64,000 nucleotides of DNA from Amorphophallus konjac (lineage: Eukaryota; Streptophyta; Magnoliopsida; Alismatales; Araceae), in NCBI GenBank assembly GCA_022559845.1, contig CM040117.1, positions 142,480,732 to 142,544,731 of the forward strand. The letters are read 5' to 3'. Position 1 is the first letter of the stretch. Each line of letters starts with the position of its first letter. The position numbers and the translations under genes are program-made. The notes under the pieces were generated by a model that did not search any database, was not told the origin of the DNA, and saw only the letters and a list, made by a program, of their open reading frames with translations. Below, in pieces: positions 21,413 to 33,008 of this stretch.

Positions 21413-23110
21413 TCATTTATTGTTTGAATTTCCTTGACTTTGAATGGAATTTGTGGTTGAGGTGGATGCATTTGAAGAGGAAACAAAGGTGATAGTTTTC
21501 ATGCCAATCTCTTTCTTTTTGGTGAGATTGTATCTCAGCCCTTCTTTGTTAAAGTTAATTCTTGTTCCTAACAAGGCATCTAAGTTCTCTTTTTCATCCA
21601 CAAACTTCTCCAACAGTTTTTGCTTATCCTCCAGTTCCTTTTGAAGCTTTTCAACATTTTCTTGGAGTTTTGTATTGACTTCCTTGACGGCTTCATATTT
21701 TTCATTTGTTATTTTGATATCACTTTCAAATTTTTGCATATTTGATTTTGTATCATCAATTTCATCTCTTAAGCTCTCATTTTGTACTTCTATGTCTATC
21801 AATTCACTCCTTTCATATTCCAGATCTTCAACCAATTTCTTCAAGTTTAGGATTTTAGATTCTAGTGAGGCATTCTTTTCGCTTAAGGTGTGATCATGCA
21901 CAACAATGTTGATTTTCTTTTTCAAAGCTTTATTTTCCTTTTTGTACATGTCATATTTATCCATCAATTCAGAATAAACCTCTTCCCAGTCACTAGTTGA
22001 AAAATGATCAAATGGAGAGTGTACCTCTGATTCTTCATCTCCTTTTGCAATGAGGCAGAAGTCTATCTTTTCCTCTTTCGTGGAGCTTCTTTCATCATCA
22101 TCTTCTTCTTCATCACTCCATGTAGATACCATAGCCTTGTTCTTCTTTCCTTTCCATTTGGGTGATGATTTCTTCACTTCTTCAGGGCATTCAGATTTTA
22201 CATGCCCAAGCTTCCTGCAAGAATAGCACACAATCTTATCATATTTCTTTACATTTTCATATTTTGATCTGAATGATTTCCTTACATGGGGACTCCCTCT
22301 TCTGAGGCCTTTACCTTCTTTTCTTAGAAATTTTTTGAACTTTCAGGAGAGCATAGCTACTTCATCCTCATCTTCATTGCTAGTGGATGACTCAGTTCCC
22401 TCAGATGTTCCTCGATTGCTAGGTCCAACTTTCAGAGCTAGAGGCTTTTTCTTGCTTACCTCTACTTCCTTGTTCTTGAGATTTATCTCATAGGTCATGA
22501 GGGATCCTATGAGTTCTTCTACCTTGGTGGTTGACAAATTTCTGGATTCTTCAACCATAGTGGCTTTGGTATGCCAAGCTGGGGTTAATGACCAAAGAAT
22601 TTTTCTCACTATTTCATGCTCAGAATAACTCTTTCCTAGACAAATTATACTATTAGTGAGCTAAGTTAAATGAGAGAACATGTCTGAAATAGATTCTTCA
22701 AGCTTCATTTTAAACATTTCATATTCTAAAATCAACATGTTGGCTTTAGTCTCACGTACCTCAGATGTGCCTTCGTATATTACCTCTAGACGGTCCCACA
22801 TCTCTTTGGCTGTAGCGCATGTTGATACTCTTGAGAACTCCACAGCATGGAGAGAGCACTGCATTATGTGCTTAGCACTCCAGTTGACTGTGGATCTCCT
22901 TATCTGCTCCTGGGTCAAAGTGTGCTCATCCTCTGGGAGCTCGTACGAACCCTTGCTGACAAATCTCCATATCTCATAGTCTTGAGTGTGAATGAACACC
23001 TGCATACGAATTTTCCAATATGAATAGTTAGTTCCAGTAAAGAAAGGTGGTCTATTAACAGAATGTCTTCGGGCATGAGTCCCTTGGACGCCATTCCACC
23101 ATTTCTCTCA
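21413..23110 (-). pseudogene. Element D Gag (broken), UBN2-type domain, zinc knuckle and coiled coil
   Basis: Just inside the primer site the minus strand reads RPPFFTGTNYSYWKIRM, the conserved start of copia Gag, then IHTQDYEIWRFVSKGSYELP and a UBN2-like helical domain (EMWDRLEVIYEGTSEVRETK) to about 22661. After a frameshift, 22609-22343 continues; 22231-21413 carries a zinc knuckle C-Y-S-C-R-K-L-G-H-V-K-S-E-C and a long charged coiled coil with heptad-like Leu/Ile spacing. Between the coiled coil and protease (21030-21330) the sequence is full of GTCGAC hexamers and is not readable as Gag. Gag would form particles and bind element RNA; this copy is inactive. Confidence 0.75.
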
Positions 23111-23138
23111 AGGTCGTTGGACCCCATCATTAGAGATT

Positions 23139-23151
23139 GGCTCTGATACCA
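23139..23151 (-). other. Element D primer-binding site (tRNA-iMet type)
   Basis: The minus strand reads TGGTATCAGAGCC, complementary to initiator tRNA-Met. The LTR starts at the next plus-strand base (TGTGTAGTGTGGG at 23152), fixing the element's strand and inner LTR edge. Confidence 0.9.
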
Positions 23152-24890
23152 TGTGTAGTGTGGGAATAGCTGATCTAGAGGGGAGGGGTGAAAAGTTATG
23201 CCCCTCTTTTTCTACAAATAAAATCAACCACAACGGAATAGAAAGAACTACTTGAGAATGCAGGGAGTACACACAAACGATGCAATTGTGTAGATAGATA
23301 ATGGGCCTAGACAAGCATCTAGCGAAGAGCAATCACACATGCAAACCATAGGGACAATGATTTTTAAGATGGTTCGGACTTTCTCCAAAGTCCTACGTAA
23401 ACCAAGTGAGGCTTCCCTAGTGCAACTACACAACCCACTGATTACACAGCTTAACCACTCGCTGCCTTACAGCATGCAGAGAGATTATCCCCTATCAAGG
23501 AACCGCTGTCACACAGCTTGATGGCACACAGGCCAGACCATAGATCTAAGCACACTAGCTTGATATGTCTTCCTACTATCACTGGTAGGGACGATTCAAG
23601 TTTAGGCAAGAACAAGAACAAAACAGAGAAAGGGTAATGAGGAACTTTAGACAAGAAGAATGAAACTCAATGCCAAATGCAAATGTCCTTGTCTAGAAAC
23701 TGGAGGGCTTGGTTTGCTGCTTTCAGATTCGTTGAATCGGTGACGGTAGCTTCTCTTTGTAGGACAACGAATAGGTGGAAGAGGCTTGTGGCTTTTCTTT
23801 AGATCTTCACAGAGATGGCACCAAGTTCTTCTTTTTCTAGAGGCACCGGTTTCTCTAGCAGTACCAACAGCAACTCTTTCTCCTTCTGGCTGCAACAACA
23901 GCAGCCACACCTCTCCTCCTTTAGCCGGTTCTCCCTCTAGTTCTTGTTGGCACCCTTGCAGCCCTCTTCAAGCATGGAGGTGCATGTCCCATTTTGGTTT
24001 CCCAAGAGAGAAAACTTCCCTCCAAAAATCTGTCCACTGATTGGTTTAGCATAGGTTGAAAAATATGGTTTTAGACTTGATTTCTTTTGATTGGCGCAGA
24101 TGAGGTATAGAATAAGGCTTCTCTTCAGCTTCAGATCTGAGCATTTAATGATCCACAAGGAAGAGATCTTGTAGTCTTCTTCCACATTAGCTCAGGTCAA
24201 TTCTTGACTTTGTGTACCTTTCTAGGACCATATCAGATTGGTTGCCTACAGAAAGTGGTGTGTCATGACAAGAGACATTTCCCAGATTTGGACTCTAACA
24301 CAACTGCCTCCAAAAAGTCGTTCAGATATGGTAATGATGGTTGAGACACATGTTTGACCTTGAACCTTCCTTCACACCTCAAAATCCATATTTTTGGAGG
24401 TTTGTGATTCATATTTTTATTCCCTGGATGACCTGACGTGTTTGACAAAAAATAGTTTAAAGTGCTTCTGGGAGAACCATGAGGTCGACCTGCTATAACT
24501 GTTGTGTTGACACTGCTTTATGAAATCTTGTCTTCAACGCTTTCTAGAAGCACCATGGTGTCGACCTACTGTAACTGTAGTGTCGACACTACTTTATAAA
24601 ATCATGTCTTCAATGCTTTCTGGAAGCACCATGGTGTCGAATTGCTATAACTATAGTGTCGACACTGCTTTATAAAATCCTATCTTCAACGCTTTCTAGA
24701 AGCACCATGGTGTTGACCTGGTGTAACTGTAGTGTCGACACTGCATTATAAAATCCTGTCTTCAACGCTTTCTGGAAGCACCATGGTGTCGACCTACTGT
24801 AACTGTAGTGTCGACCTGTCTTTAGAAAATTGCCAGTATGACAGTTAAGCTGTGAGGTCGATGCAGTGGCTACATGAGGTCGATACTTCT
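23152..24890 (-). repeat. Element D 5' LTR and adjoining repeat-rich flank (outer end uncertain)
   Basis: The inner edge is defined by the primer site. No coding signal is seen. The outer part contains the 76-bp tandem array (24475-24850). The LTR end is not resolved because no second copy is present; 24890-25260 shows no further features except a 41-bp-spaced direct repeat (25088 and 25129, TGTTAGAYAGCATCAAAACC). Confidence 0.45.
24475..24850. repeat. 76-bp tandem array, five units, two GTCGAC sites per unit
   Basis: Units begin at 24475, 24551, 24627, 24703 and 24779, exactly 76 bp apart. Each has CACCATGGTGTCGACCT near its start, GTAACTGTAGTGTCGACA in the middle and, in most units, the self-complementary TTTATAAA. 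Variant hexamers are mainly GTTGAC, as expected of CpG deamination. It may be an LTR U3 enhancer-type array of element D or an independent minisatellite. Confidence 0.85.
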
Positions 24891-25627
24891 TCTCCACTTT
24901 TCATGTTTTCAGCCTCGCCACCTATTTTTCATCATCTACCTCGATTTTTATGCAACCAATTACCTCGATTTCTATGCACTTGATTTCTTTCAATCTTTGC
25001 GGGCACATATTATGAGTCTTAGATTCATTTGAGCCTTTTACTTGATCTGTAATGAGAATATCAAAGTATCATTAGAAAGTCAATGACTCATGATGTTAGA
25101 CAGCATCAAAACCACAGAGTATCAGGACCCATGGTGTTAGATAGCATCAAAACCATAGGGACACAATAGTCATGACCATATTGGGGTAGTCCCTGAGGTC
25201 CAGGCACGACTTGTCGAGATGTCATTTATGTTCCCTTTACACCAGGTCTGGGGAAGCGGAGCCCCGGAGCGGTCACCTATATTATATTTTTTTGTTTGGT
25301 TATCTAATTTTATTTAGATGCATGCGTGCATTTTTTTATAACCATGTGTATATTGTTGCCCAATTATTATTAGTGTTCGTTTATTAGTATTATCACAAAA
25401 AATTGGTTGTTCTTTAGTCATCAATTATTTGGTCATTTGTTGTTGTTTTTTGTTCTGTTTTCATCATTTATCACTTTTTGTTGTTGTCTTGTTTTGTTGT
25501 TTTATCATTTTTCTTTGCTTTCTATTTTTTGCTTTCTCTTTTTTTTATTTCAAAACAAAGGAGGGGGGTGATGATCCAGTGGGAAACACTGATGTCGGAT
25601 CACTCCCGCCCTCTCATTTTTTTTAAT

Positions 25628-25681
25628 TGGGACGTGTGTGTATGTGTGTGTGTGTGTGTGAGAGAGAGAGGGGGGGGGAGA
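25628..25681. repeat. (GT)n(GA)n(G)n compound microsatellite
   Basis: A run of GT dinucleotides passes into GA and then G. Simple sequence; no function inferred. Confidence 0.9.
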
Positions 25682-27106
25682 GGAGGGTGGTGATTCAGCA
25701 CACAAACTACCGTTGGATCACTCCCCATTCATCTTTTCTTGGGTTTGTGTTTTTTTGTTTTTATTATTTAATATGGGAGGGTGACCCAACGAGAGGAGAG
25801 AGGTGGAGTGGAGAAGAGGGTGGTGAACCAGTGGGGAGAGGTGATCCGGCACGCACACTGTCGTCGGATCACTTCTCCCATTTTTTATTTTTGGTTTTTG
25901 TTTGTTTGAATGTTTTTTTTTGTGAAATGGGGGAGCATGATCCGACGCGGCTGGTCGCCGGATTGTTTCTCCCATGTTTCTTTTCTCCCCCCCCCCCCCT
26001 TTTTTTGTCGTTTGAGCAAGGCTGTATCGATGCCGGTTAACCCCTGCATCGAAGCAGGTGCCAATTTGAGCGCCAGACAGAGCCTGGGAGAAGGTGGGTC
26101 GCAGCCATGGGTCGACCCCTGGCTGCTCAAAGCCTTAGGCTCTACTTTTTCTTATTCTTTGGGCAGATTTTTTATTTGAATTATTCACTTAGCAACGTGG
26201 ATTATGGGGTTTCATTAATGCTCATGTTGGAGGTGGCACATGTTTGAAGAGAGGGTGTCCAGGAATAGCCTTCTCGTGGTCTTTTCATTTTGGCATATGC
26301 ACAGGGTTTTTGAAAGACAAGTATGATACTTGAAAAACAAAGGAGAAATGCCTATGGCTCTATTTTTTTTTGTTCTGCACACCCCTCATCACATGAAGAT
26401 AAGTCTATATATCTCCTTTTTGTTCATAAAAGATTCAACAGCAAGTTCAGATGTGAGGGCTTTAAGAGTTCATTGGTCCTCTTATTCATTCCCTTTGCAT
26501 GTTCAATCTTGTTCTCATGTTTAGAATTGTTCAGACATTTGTTTCTCCCTTTTTTTAACCACGTTCCTGGCAAAATTTCGGCAACATCTCCCCTAGACTC
26601 GGAGTGTTTAGGGTGTAAAAATGGAGGCACCCCCACCGACGAATCCAAGATAGCCTAAAAAAACATTGGGCCAGCTGAGGACAACTACCTTACGACCCGA
26701 GTCAGGTGCGGAAGCCCCTGGACTGGCCTACGAGTGGTTCAGGTGACCCACGGGCAGTGACATTTGAAACTTCAGGATGAGAGTTTAGCATGTTACAAGA
26801 CCTTTGGCTATTATTTTTCACCTCCGAGTGGGGTTCCCTAGGGACCATACTATGAAGGAGTAAGTTCCTGGGGGCCCGGAGTGACCACCGTAAGATGAAT
26901 GTCAGCAATAGAAAAAAACATACCCAGAAACGAACAAAAGAAGACGGGGAGTCATGCTAGAGACGGAAGGGGAGACAGAGTAGGAGCCATAGTATTTATT
27001 CCAATGGAAGCTTTTTTATTCACTATAAGAGCAAAGGGTACAGGAGAAGCATACATCGTAGGAAATGAGGAAAATAGAGCAAAAAAACTTAAGAGAATAC
27101 AATAGT

Positions 27107-27154
27107 GGGGGGGGGGGGGGGGGCGAAGCATTGGCTCATACCCCCCCCCCCCCC
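27107..27154. repeat. G17 tract, 17-nt spacer, C14 tract
   Basis: Seventeen consecutive G (27107-27123), then 17 mixed bases, then fourteen consecutive C (27141-27154). The tracts are mutually complementary and could form a long GC hairpin or G-quadruplex. Exact tract lengths are prone to sequencing error. Confidence 0.8.
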
Positions 27155-27724
27155 GCCCCTCACCTCTCCTACTCTCTTTCTCCTTTTTCTTCACTCTATA
27201 GACATAGGTGCACTTGAACCCTTTCGGAGACAAAGAAGCCAACCTTACTTTCCCTCTTCCTTTTCTTCAGAGAGCCAGCCCCTTCTTCAATGGAGCTTAC
27301 CTCCTTTTATAGGAGCGGATGTGAAGGCCTTCGAACCCTCACCCCTCCTTCATCTTCCTCTTCTCTCTATTCTGCTCGAAGCTGTTGAAAGGCCTGCACG
27401 TAGGGGGCAGGAGGTAGCAGGAGTGTCCTCCTGGGATTGGTTGGGGCCGACCAGTGCGACCTTTCTACTACTGACAAAGGCTTGTAGCTTCGTAGCGCTT
27501 GCCGTTCTTGGGGATTTGAGGCGACGGGAAGCTTTCTCTCGCCGGTCTGCAGGTGAAGCCAGGGCATTACCTGCTGGTTGATAAGGGAGATAATCTCCTT
27601 TCGGCAGGGGTTTTCTATTAACCACCGGGTTGGCATTGAATGCCTTGCCCTTTTTGTTTGTTGATCCGGCACGAGAAGGTGTGAATAGTGTCGAAGAAGT
27701 TATGTTTCTTATTTCTTGTCATTT

Positions 27725-28135
27725 TTTGCCGCCGGATGGGGTGATGGGCTTTGCCACCGATTCATTCTTCACTCCCTTTTTGTTTGCCACTAGATCAATG
27801 GGGGCAGAGCGTCGTGCCAGTTCAAGAGGGAAGTGGGCTTGTTTGCCACCGTATCAGTTTCAAGAGGGGGCCCTTGGCCGCTGATTCAAGTAGGAGGAGA
27901 GGGCTTTGGCCGCCGGATCAATGGGAGGGTCCTTGGCCGCCAGTTCAATCTCTTTCCTTCCCTTTTTCTCATTCCTTTCTCTTTCATTTGTTTTGTCGTC
28001 GGTTCAATGGCCCATAGGGACTTGCCGCCGATTCAAGAGGGATTGGCGGAGGGCCGTCGATTCATGAGGCCCTTTCACTTTTTTTTGTTTTCTTTTTGCC
28101 GCCGGCTCAGTGGCGTTATGGGGCTTTGGCCGATT
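27725..28135 (+). repeat. Degenerate repeats with a GCCGCCGRTTCAA core
   Basis: At least eight imperfect copies of a GCC(G/A)CCG(G/A)(T/A)TCA core followed by ATGGG or AGAGGG, irregularly spaced at about 25-60 bp, with T-rich spacers. It resembles LTR or untranslated minisatellite expansion; not assigned to an element. Confidence 0.5.
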
Positions 28136-28252
28136 TAATTGGGAAGGGCTGAGCCACCGGCCCACCTCTTCCCTTATTCCTTTTCTCTTTTTTTTTCCCT
28201 TCTTCTTCTCTTCTTCTCATTCTCCCTTTTTTTTTCTCTTGTGCATCTGCAT

Positions 28253-28515
28253 GTGCGTCGACACAAGCAGGGACTGCGTCGATGCGTCTTGTCGATTGCC
28301 CTAGCAGGTAGCTCATAGATTTGCCTATGCGTCGACGCACTTGACAGGGTGCATCGATGCACCCTATTGACCGCCTTACGGGGGGCAGCCTGTGCCTTTA
28401 CACGTGCGTCGACGGACCTAGCAGGTTACGTCAACACAGTGTTACTGATCGCCTCAACAGGCAGCCTGCAGGTTCACGCCTATGTTGACGTGGCCAGGGG
28501 TTGCGTCGATGCAAC
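28253..28515. repeat. Cluster of GCGTCGACGCA-type palindromic repeats
   Basis: About eight GTCGAC, GTCGATG or CATCGATG palindromic motifs in 260 bp (GCGTCGACGCAC near 28328, GCATCGATGCACC near 28351). The 3' end is cut by solo LTR E at 28519. Confidence 0.6.
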
Positions 28516-29052
28516 CTTTGTAACGCCCGAGAATTTTTTAGGAATTTTTGGGATTAAATATAATTATTTGGCATTTACAAAGGCTTAATAGACTATTAAA
28601 AAGAATTAAACATTTATTTAAATCAATCTAAAGGCCCTATATTAACCAAAGGGCTAAGTGGAATTCGAATAGGCCCAAAGACCCAATTCAATGGCCTTTT
28701 GACCCAAGCCCATTACTAGAAACGTAATTTGGGTAATTTACGGATTTAAATAGGATAAATAAACTAATTAATGGGATAACTAGGGGATATTAAGATATTC
28801 CAAAATTTTCTGAATAAACGCTTAAACGCGGTCTATTGCACGATCGCTATCTCATAATAGCGGCCCCCATCCGATCGCTACTATGTTACGTGAATGGGGT
28901 TTTGGAAACCCCCAAAAATTGGATTTTTATCTAGCCCAAATGCAAGAGTTCGATGTTATCTGATATGGTAACTTAGTCTAGGACTCTTAGGGATCAGTTC
29001 TATTCCTAAATAGGACTCCCAAATCGATCTAATCCTTCAAACCCTAGCAAAC

Positions 29053-29064
29053 CCTATAAATAGG
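29053..29064 (+). promoter_or_regulatory. TATA box of solo LTR E
   Basis: CCTATAAATAGG about 535 bp into the LTR, a strong plant TATA box in the LTR's own orientation; a possible 5' splice donor (GAAGGTAAGG) follows near 29112. Confidence 0.6.
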
Positions 29065-30464
29065 TCTCAGGTTCGACCTACGCGAACCCTTGTTTTGGCT
29101 CGCGTACTTCGAAGGTAAGGAGACATTATTTTTGGTTGGTTATTTAAAACATTATGTTCCTTTTAGTATTAACTAACATCCCTCCAAATTTCTTGTTAGG
29201 AGGTTGAGTGTCCAGAAAATTAGAAGCCCCTGAAGTTATTGTTCCTCTACAAGACACTCAGGAACCAGCGTGCCGATCCAAGGAAGATCTAGGGATTGGA
29301 GGCCCTAATCAAGGTATTTAGAAGTTCATCATTTAGAACAATTTGTTAACCTTTGTATCTCCTACCTACCCTCCAAATTTCATGGATTTAGGTCAAGAGG
29401 TTAAGGAGAACGAGAGACGCGAAGTTGCTGGTGTAGCACAAGACGTGCAGAAACTAGGTCGTCGTTCTAGTCCAAAATTTGAAGTCTAAAGCCCGTTACA
29501 AAGGTCGATTATCTCATGGATGGCTCAAATAACAAGTTAGGAGCAAAAGCCCTTTTATTCCTCATAATTTCATGCACTGTACGTGGAGAATTTTATGGTT
29601 TATTTTCACTACGCATATATGATTACTTCTGCATGCATGAATCCTGCCCTTAAGAAAAAATATGATAATTTGATTAATTCACATATATCAATGCATCCCC
29701 ATGCGTTGTTTATTACCTATCATGACTTATCCCTCGTTTTGGCGTGATTTTAATCTATTTTATTACCCTAGGATGAGTCTACCACGTTGGCCTAAACTTC
29801 TGCCTGTTATAGGCAGGAGGCGGCTCCTCTGAGACTGCTAACGTCAATACGCGATACCCAGAAGGCCGCTACTATCAGAAACGGTCCTCATAAGATCGCC
29901 TTCATGTTTATGTGACCTACACCCTGTTAACCCTAAACAGATTGTAGATTAGCCCTATTAAACCTGGGTTAAGCCTAGTTAATGAGGTTCTATTCTTAGT
30001 TATGACTTTACATATATGAACTTGGTTATATTGAGCACCAATCATGCTAGGTTTCATGTCTTTCATGCTTTAAAAACCTATTTTAAACTTATACTATTTT
30101 CATGCCAAATCACATACTCTTGTATTAAAGTTATATGTCATATGCTTTTGTGGACCTGTGTTATTGAAGAATTGAGTATTGTTTTCGGCACGATTCCCTC
30201 TCATCTTTGAGTCTTTCATAAGTACATAGTGCGTACTCCGGTGCATGGCTATTAGTTACACTTTGCACATATTAGGCACATAATCTTAGATTTGTGATCC
30301 TCTCCATTGGATATTCCTTCCACCGGACTAGGTGATCATATTTCAAGGTCTCCGTAAGTCTCTGCGAGCTTGGGATTCCTACTAGGACGCCGAGTTGATT
30401 GTACCCTCAAAACACATTGAACTGGAGAGCACTCAAGCTTACCGGTGTTTTCTATAGCCAGGTT

Positions 30465-30662
30465 AATAGCGGTTCTCAGGAGATTGCTACTATTTAGTAG
30501 CGGTTCTGGAACGACCGCGTTATGCCAGATTGGTCCCTATGTCGACCCTTCTCTCTCTGGTGTTGACTCTATCTACAAACGGTCTTGGCTGAACCACCAC
30601 TTCATAGAAACGGCCCTTGCATGACTGCCTCTTAAAGAAACGGCCTCGATATGACCGTTTTA
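30465..30662 (+). repeat. Quasi-palindromic AACGGYC...GACCGTT modules in LTR E leader
   Basis: At least four short foldback modules spaced about 30-70 bp, for example AAACGGCC followed ten bases later by GACCGTTT (30638-30661). Similar pieces occur at 28850-28880 and 29876-29903. They lie downstream of the TATA box, so they would be in the transcript leader. Confidence 0.55.
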
Positions 30663-31702
30663 TGTCTTAAGTATTGATTAACCCAGGGTTTGACCCAAGG
30701 GATGATTTTCCTATGCTCCTAGATAGTCTATTGATTATCTAGAACTTAACACCTTTTTCAATAAGTTATTAATGAATTATGAAACTTAAGGATTATGCCA
30801 TTATGCAGTCGAATTTCTTCCATAGCATGACCTTATCATTAAATGATCCTTGATCTCATGATTTCAATTTTGTACATTCATACCTTGATATTTGTTATCA
30901 TGAAACTATAGTTGGAACTTGTACATTATTGGCCTACTTTATTGATATTTCTTGTGGAAGTAGCTTGATTTATAACTTGAAGATGCGGATCGGGCACTGA
31001 TTGTGTCCAATGGCTCGACAATAGCCCACTCGACTGATTGTCAGAAATATGCTATAAACCATGGGATATGATGAACATTGACGTCGCATTGCGCCGAGAG
31101 TACTTTTTTTATAGATGAGTGAAAATCACGATGCTCTACATGAAATTATACATTTTTGTTACATGACTTTCTAGTGCATAGCCTTTATGATTATGAAAAG
31201 TACATTCGTGTTACATTCTCGTTACATGAAAGGCCACATTATATTACTAAAAGAAATGGGACCTATAGCCACGAATTTTACCTACATTAGCAAGAAACGT
31301 AGGTATATAAAACGTACTTCAATGTTTTTTAAAATACATAAGAAAATTTCCTATGTTTCATTATAGTGTAACTATATGGTCATCTTATTCTGACGGTTCT
31401 TTAAGAAACGTAGGAAAAGTTTATCTATTCTTACGCTTTTTAAATAAATGTGAGAATAAGTCATAGATATTCTTTCACTTTTAACAACGCGTAGGAATAC
31501 ATCACTTCAAATAAAAAATAATAATAAGTTAAAAACATAGAAATTGAGCTGGTCTGGTGGCAAGAAAACTACCGCCCGATATTTTTCATTTTTTCCCTTT
31601 TAACACTCATTTCTCCCGAATCCAACCTATCCTCTCCCTCTTTATCTTCGTCCCCCACCCCTTTCTTCTTCATCCTCCCAGATCTGGCCAGCAGAAGGAG
31701 AT

Positions 31703-31921
31703 ATGAAAGACCGGACTTGCCATATGTTAGACGAGATCCTCATCAACATACTCTCCCTCCTTCCCACCACTGAGCTCTGCACTGCCATCAGCATCCTCTC
31801 TTGCCGCTAGAGGCACCCTTGGACCCACTGCTCGTCCCTCGACCTCTATCGCGAGAGCGACGGCTGCCCCTTCCTTCTTCTTCCTCCTCCTTTTCCCATC
31901 ACGACTATTTCCCCGTAAATC
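31703..31921 (+). pseudogene. Captured F-box gene fragment
   Basis: The plus-strand frame from ATG 31703 reads MLDEILINILSLLPTTELC, then AISILSCR, stop, RHPWTHCSSLDL. This matches the plant F-box signature LPDEIL-x2-ILSLLPT...SVLSxRWRxLW, normally an SKP1-binding N-terminus of SCF ubiquitin-ligase adaptors in the F-box/LRR/FBD class. The conserved Trp after Arg is a TAG stop (31808-31810) and the frame ends about 37 codons later. A GC- and CT-rich stretch just upstream may be captured 5' untranslated sequence. No LRR or FBD domain follows. It is a broken fragment inside transposon F; the donor gene is not in the window. Confidence 0.65.
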
Positions 31922-32879
31922 TGACAACCTTGCGTCTTCTTCCAACTCGACAGTACAAGATCTAATCGTGAAGCATGTAGGGCAGACTGCTATACTCTTG
32001 ATCAGCCTAGGATCTGGCTGCTTAGAGTGGGATCTATCGTTGAGGGTGATGACGTAGTAGACTAAAGATCCAAGATAGATTTGAACGTTGGGAGGGTGAA
32101 TCGAGGGCGGTGATGTGCCAGACCTGGCCCGCATCTCCATAGGTGGTGCAGGCGAAAGGAACAAGGAGGTGGGTCTGATCCACGGGGGGACGCTATAGAC
32201 GATCTGCAGGGCCTTCGTGAGATCCGTGGATGCTCAGGACCTGAGGTGGTTGCACTCCTACTTCTTCCTCCTCTTCTTCCTCACCAAGGGCAAGAATTTG
32301 TTCATTTTTCATTTTACTTTTTCCCATGTCTATTAATTAACATCAAGCTTCTTGTAAAGGGAAGTTTCTTTTGAGTGATTTTATTGATTAGCTTTGTTTA
32401 TCATGGAACCGCATGATTCCAGGTCTATGCGAGCATCCTTCCTATATTTTTCCAATCAACTGAATATATTTCTTAGCTATATAGTGAAGATCATAGAAGT
32501 AGGCCTCAATATGTATCCGGTGTTCCTGAGTCAGCCCAGCTCCAAGTGGCACTGATTTTGAGTGCAAGGAAGTAATATTATATAATTAATCAATAGGGTA
32601 AATGTACCACTTGTAGGGGCATATTTACCACTCTTATATATAACACTCTCCCTTAAATGCGAGGTGCATCACAATTTCAGAGTTTGGCAACTAACTTCCT
32701 GACGAGCACTAGCACAATGACCTGAGATTTGGTGGAGAGGCCAGTAAGCTGCTTAAAGGAATAAACATAAGAGTTAAGTGTGCCGGAGATGAAATGACAG
32801 TAATCATAGTTTTACTTCATCCACTTATGGAAGACTAGATTGGTTGCTATCTATGGAGCACTTGGGTTATCATTATGTT

Positions 32880-33008
32880 GGAATCCTTCAGTATATATGA
32901 TGGTGAACTGAAGCTTCCAAGCCACTATCTTGGTGCTCCTCCAGAGGCAGAGAGGACTTTTGGTGAATACCTGGTCCAGAATGGTGTCCGGACTTTTGCT
33001 TGCAGGTA
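32880..33008 (+). other. Possible captured exon, unassigned
   Basis: The plus strand reads ESFSIYDGELKLPSHYLGAP and PPEAERTFGEYLVQNGVRT, ending TTTGCTTGCAGGTATGG, which contains a plausible splice donor. The reading is protein-like but I do not recognise it; it lies between the F-box and TBL fragments in the same orientation and could belong to either donor. Confidence 0.35.

Larger units (their letters stand above)
17334..24890 (-). mobile_element. Element D: SIRE-like Ty1/copia retrotransposon, degenerate
   Basis: On the minus strand the order is LTR, tRNA-iMet primer site, gag, protease, integrase, reverse transcriptase, RNase H. Integrase preceding reverse transcriptase is diagnostic of Ty1/copia. 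RT and RNase H motifs (YVDDIIFGST, EFEMSLMGELQFFLGLQV) fit the SIRE/Maximus lineage. The coding region is broken by many stops and frameshifts. The 3' LTR is absent or truncated, and the outer limit of the 5' LTR is uncertain. Confidence 0.8.
25261..28518. other. Unassigned region: degenerate repeats and low-complexity DNA, no gene seen
   Basis: No frame resembles a known protein. 25560-25980 holds about four degenerate copies of a roughly 120-bp unit containing a GATCCGGCG/CGGATCACT-like core and T-rich spacers. 26600-27700 differs in texture and contains a G/C homopolymer pair. 27725-28135 holds degenerate GCCGCCGRTTCAA-type repeats. 28253-28515 holds GTCGAC/GTCGATG repeats. The solo LTR E inserts at 28519. 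Confidence 0.5.

Noticed and set aside
25261..28518. A complete unrecognised transposon between D and E
   Set aside because: No terminal repeats, target duplication or coding domain could be paired across the interval.
28519..31244. Protein-coding gene in the 28.5-31.2 kb AT-rich interval
   Set aside because: No frame above about 65 codons, and LTR start, TATA box and leader structure explain it as LTR sequence.
31727..32164. 145-codon minus-strand frame in element F
   Set aside because: The plus strand in the same place carries the F-box signature; the minus frame shows no family resemblance.
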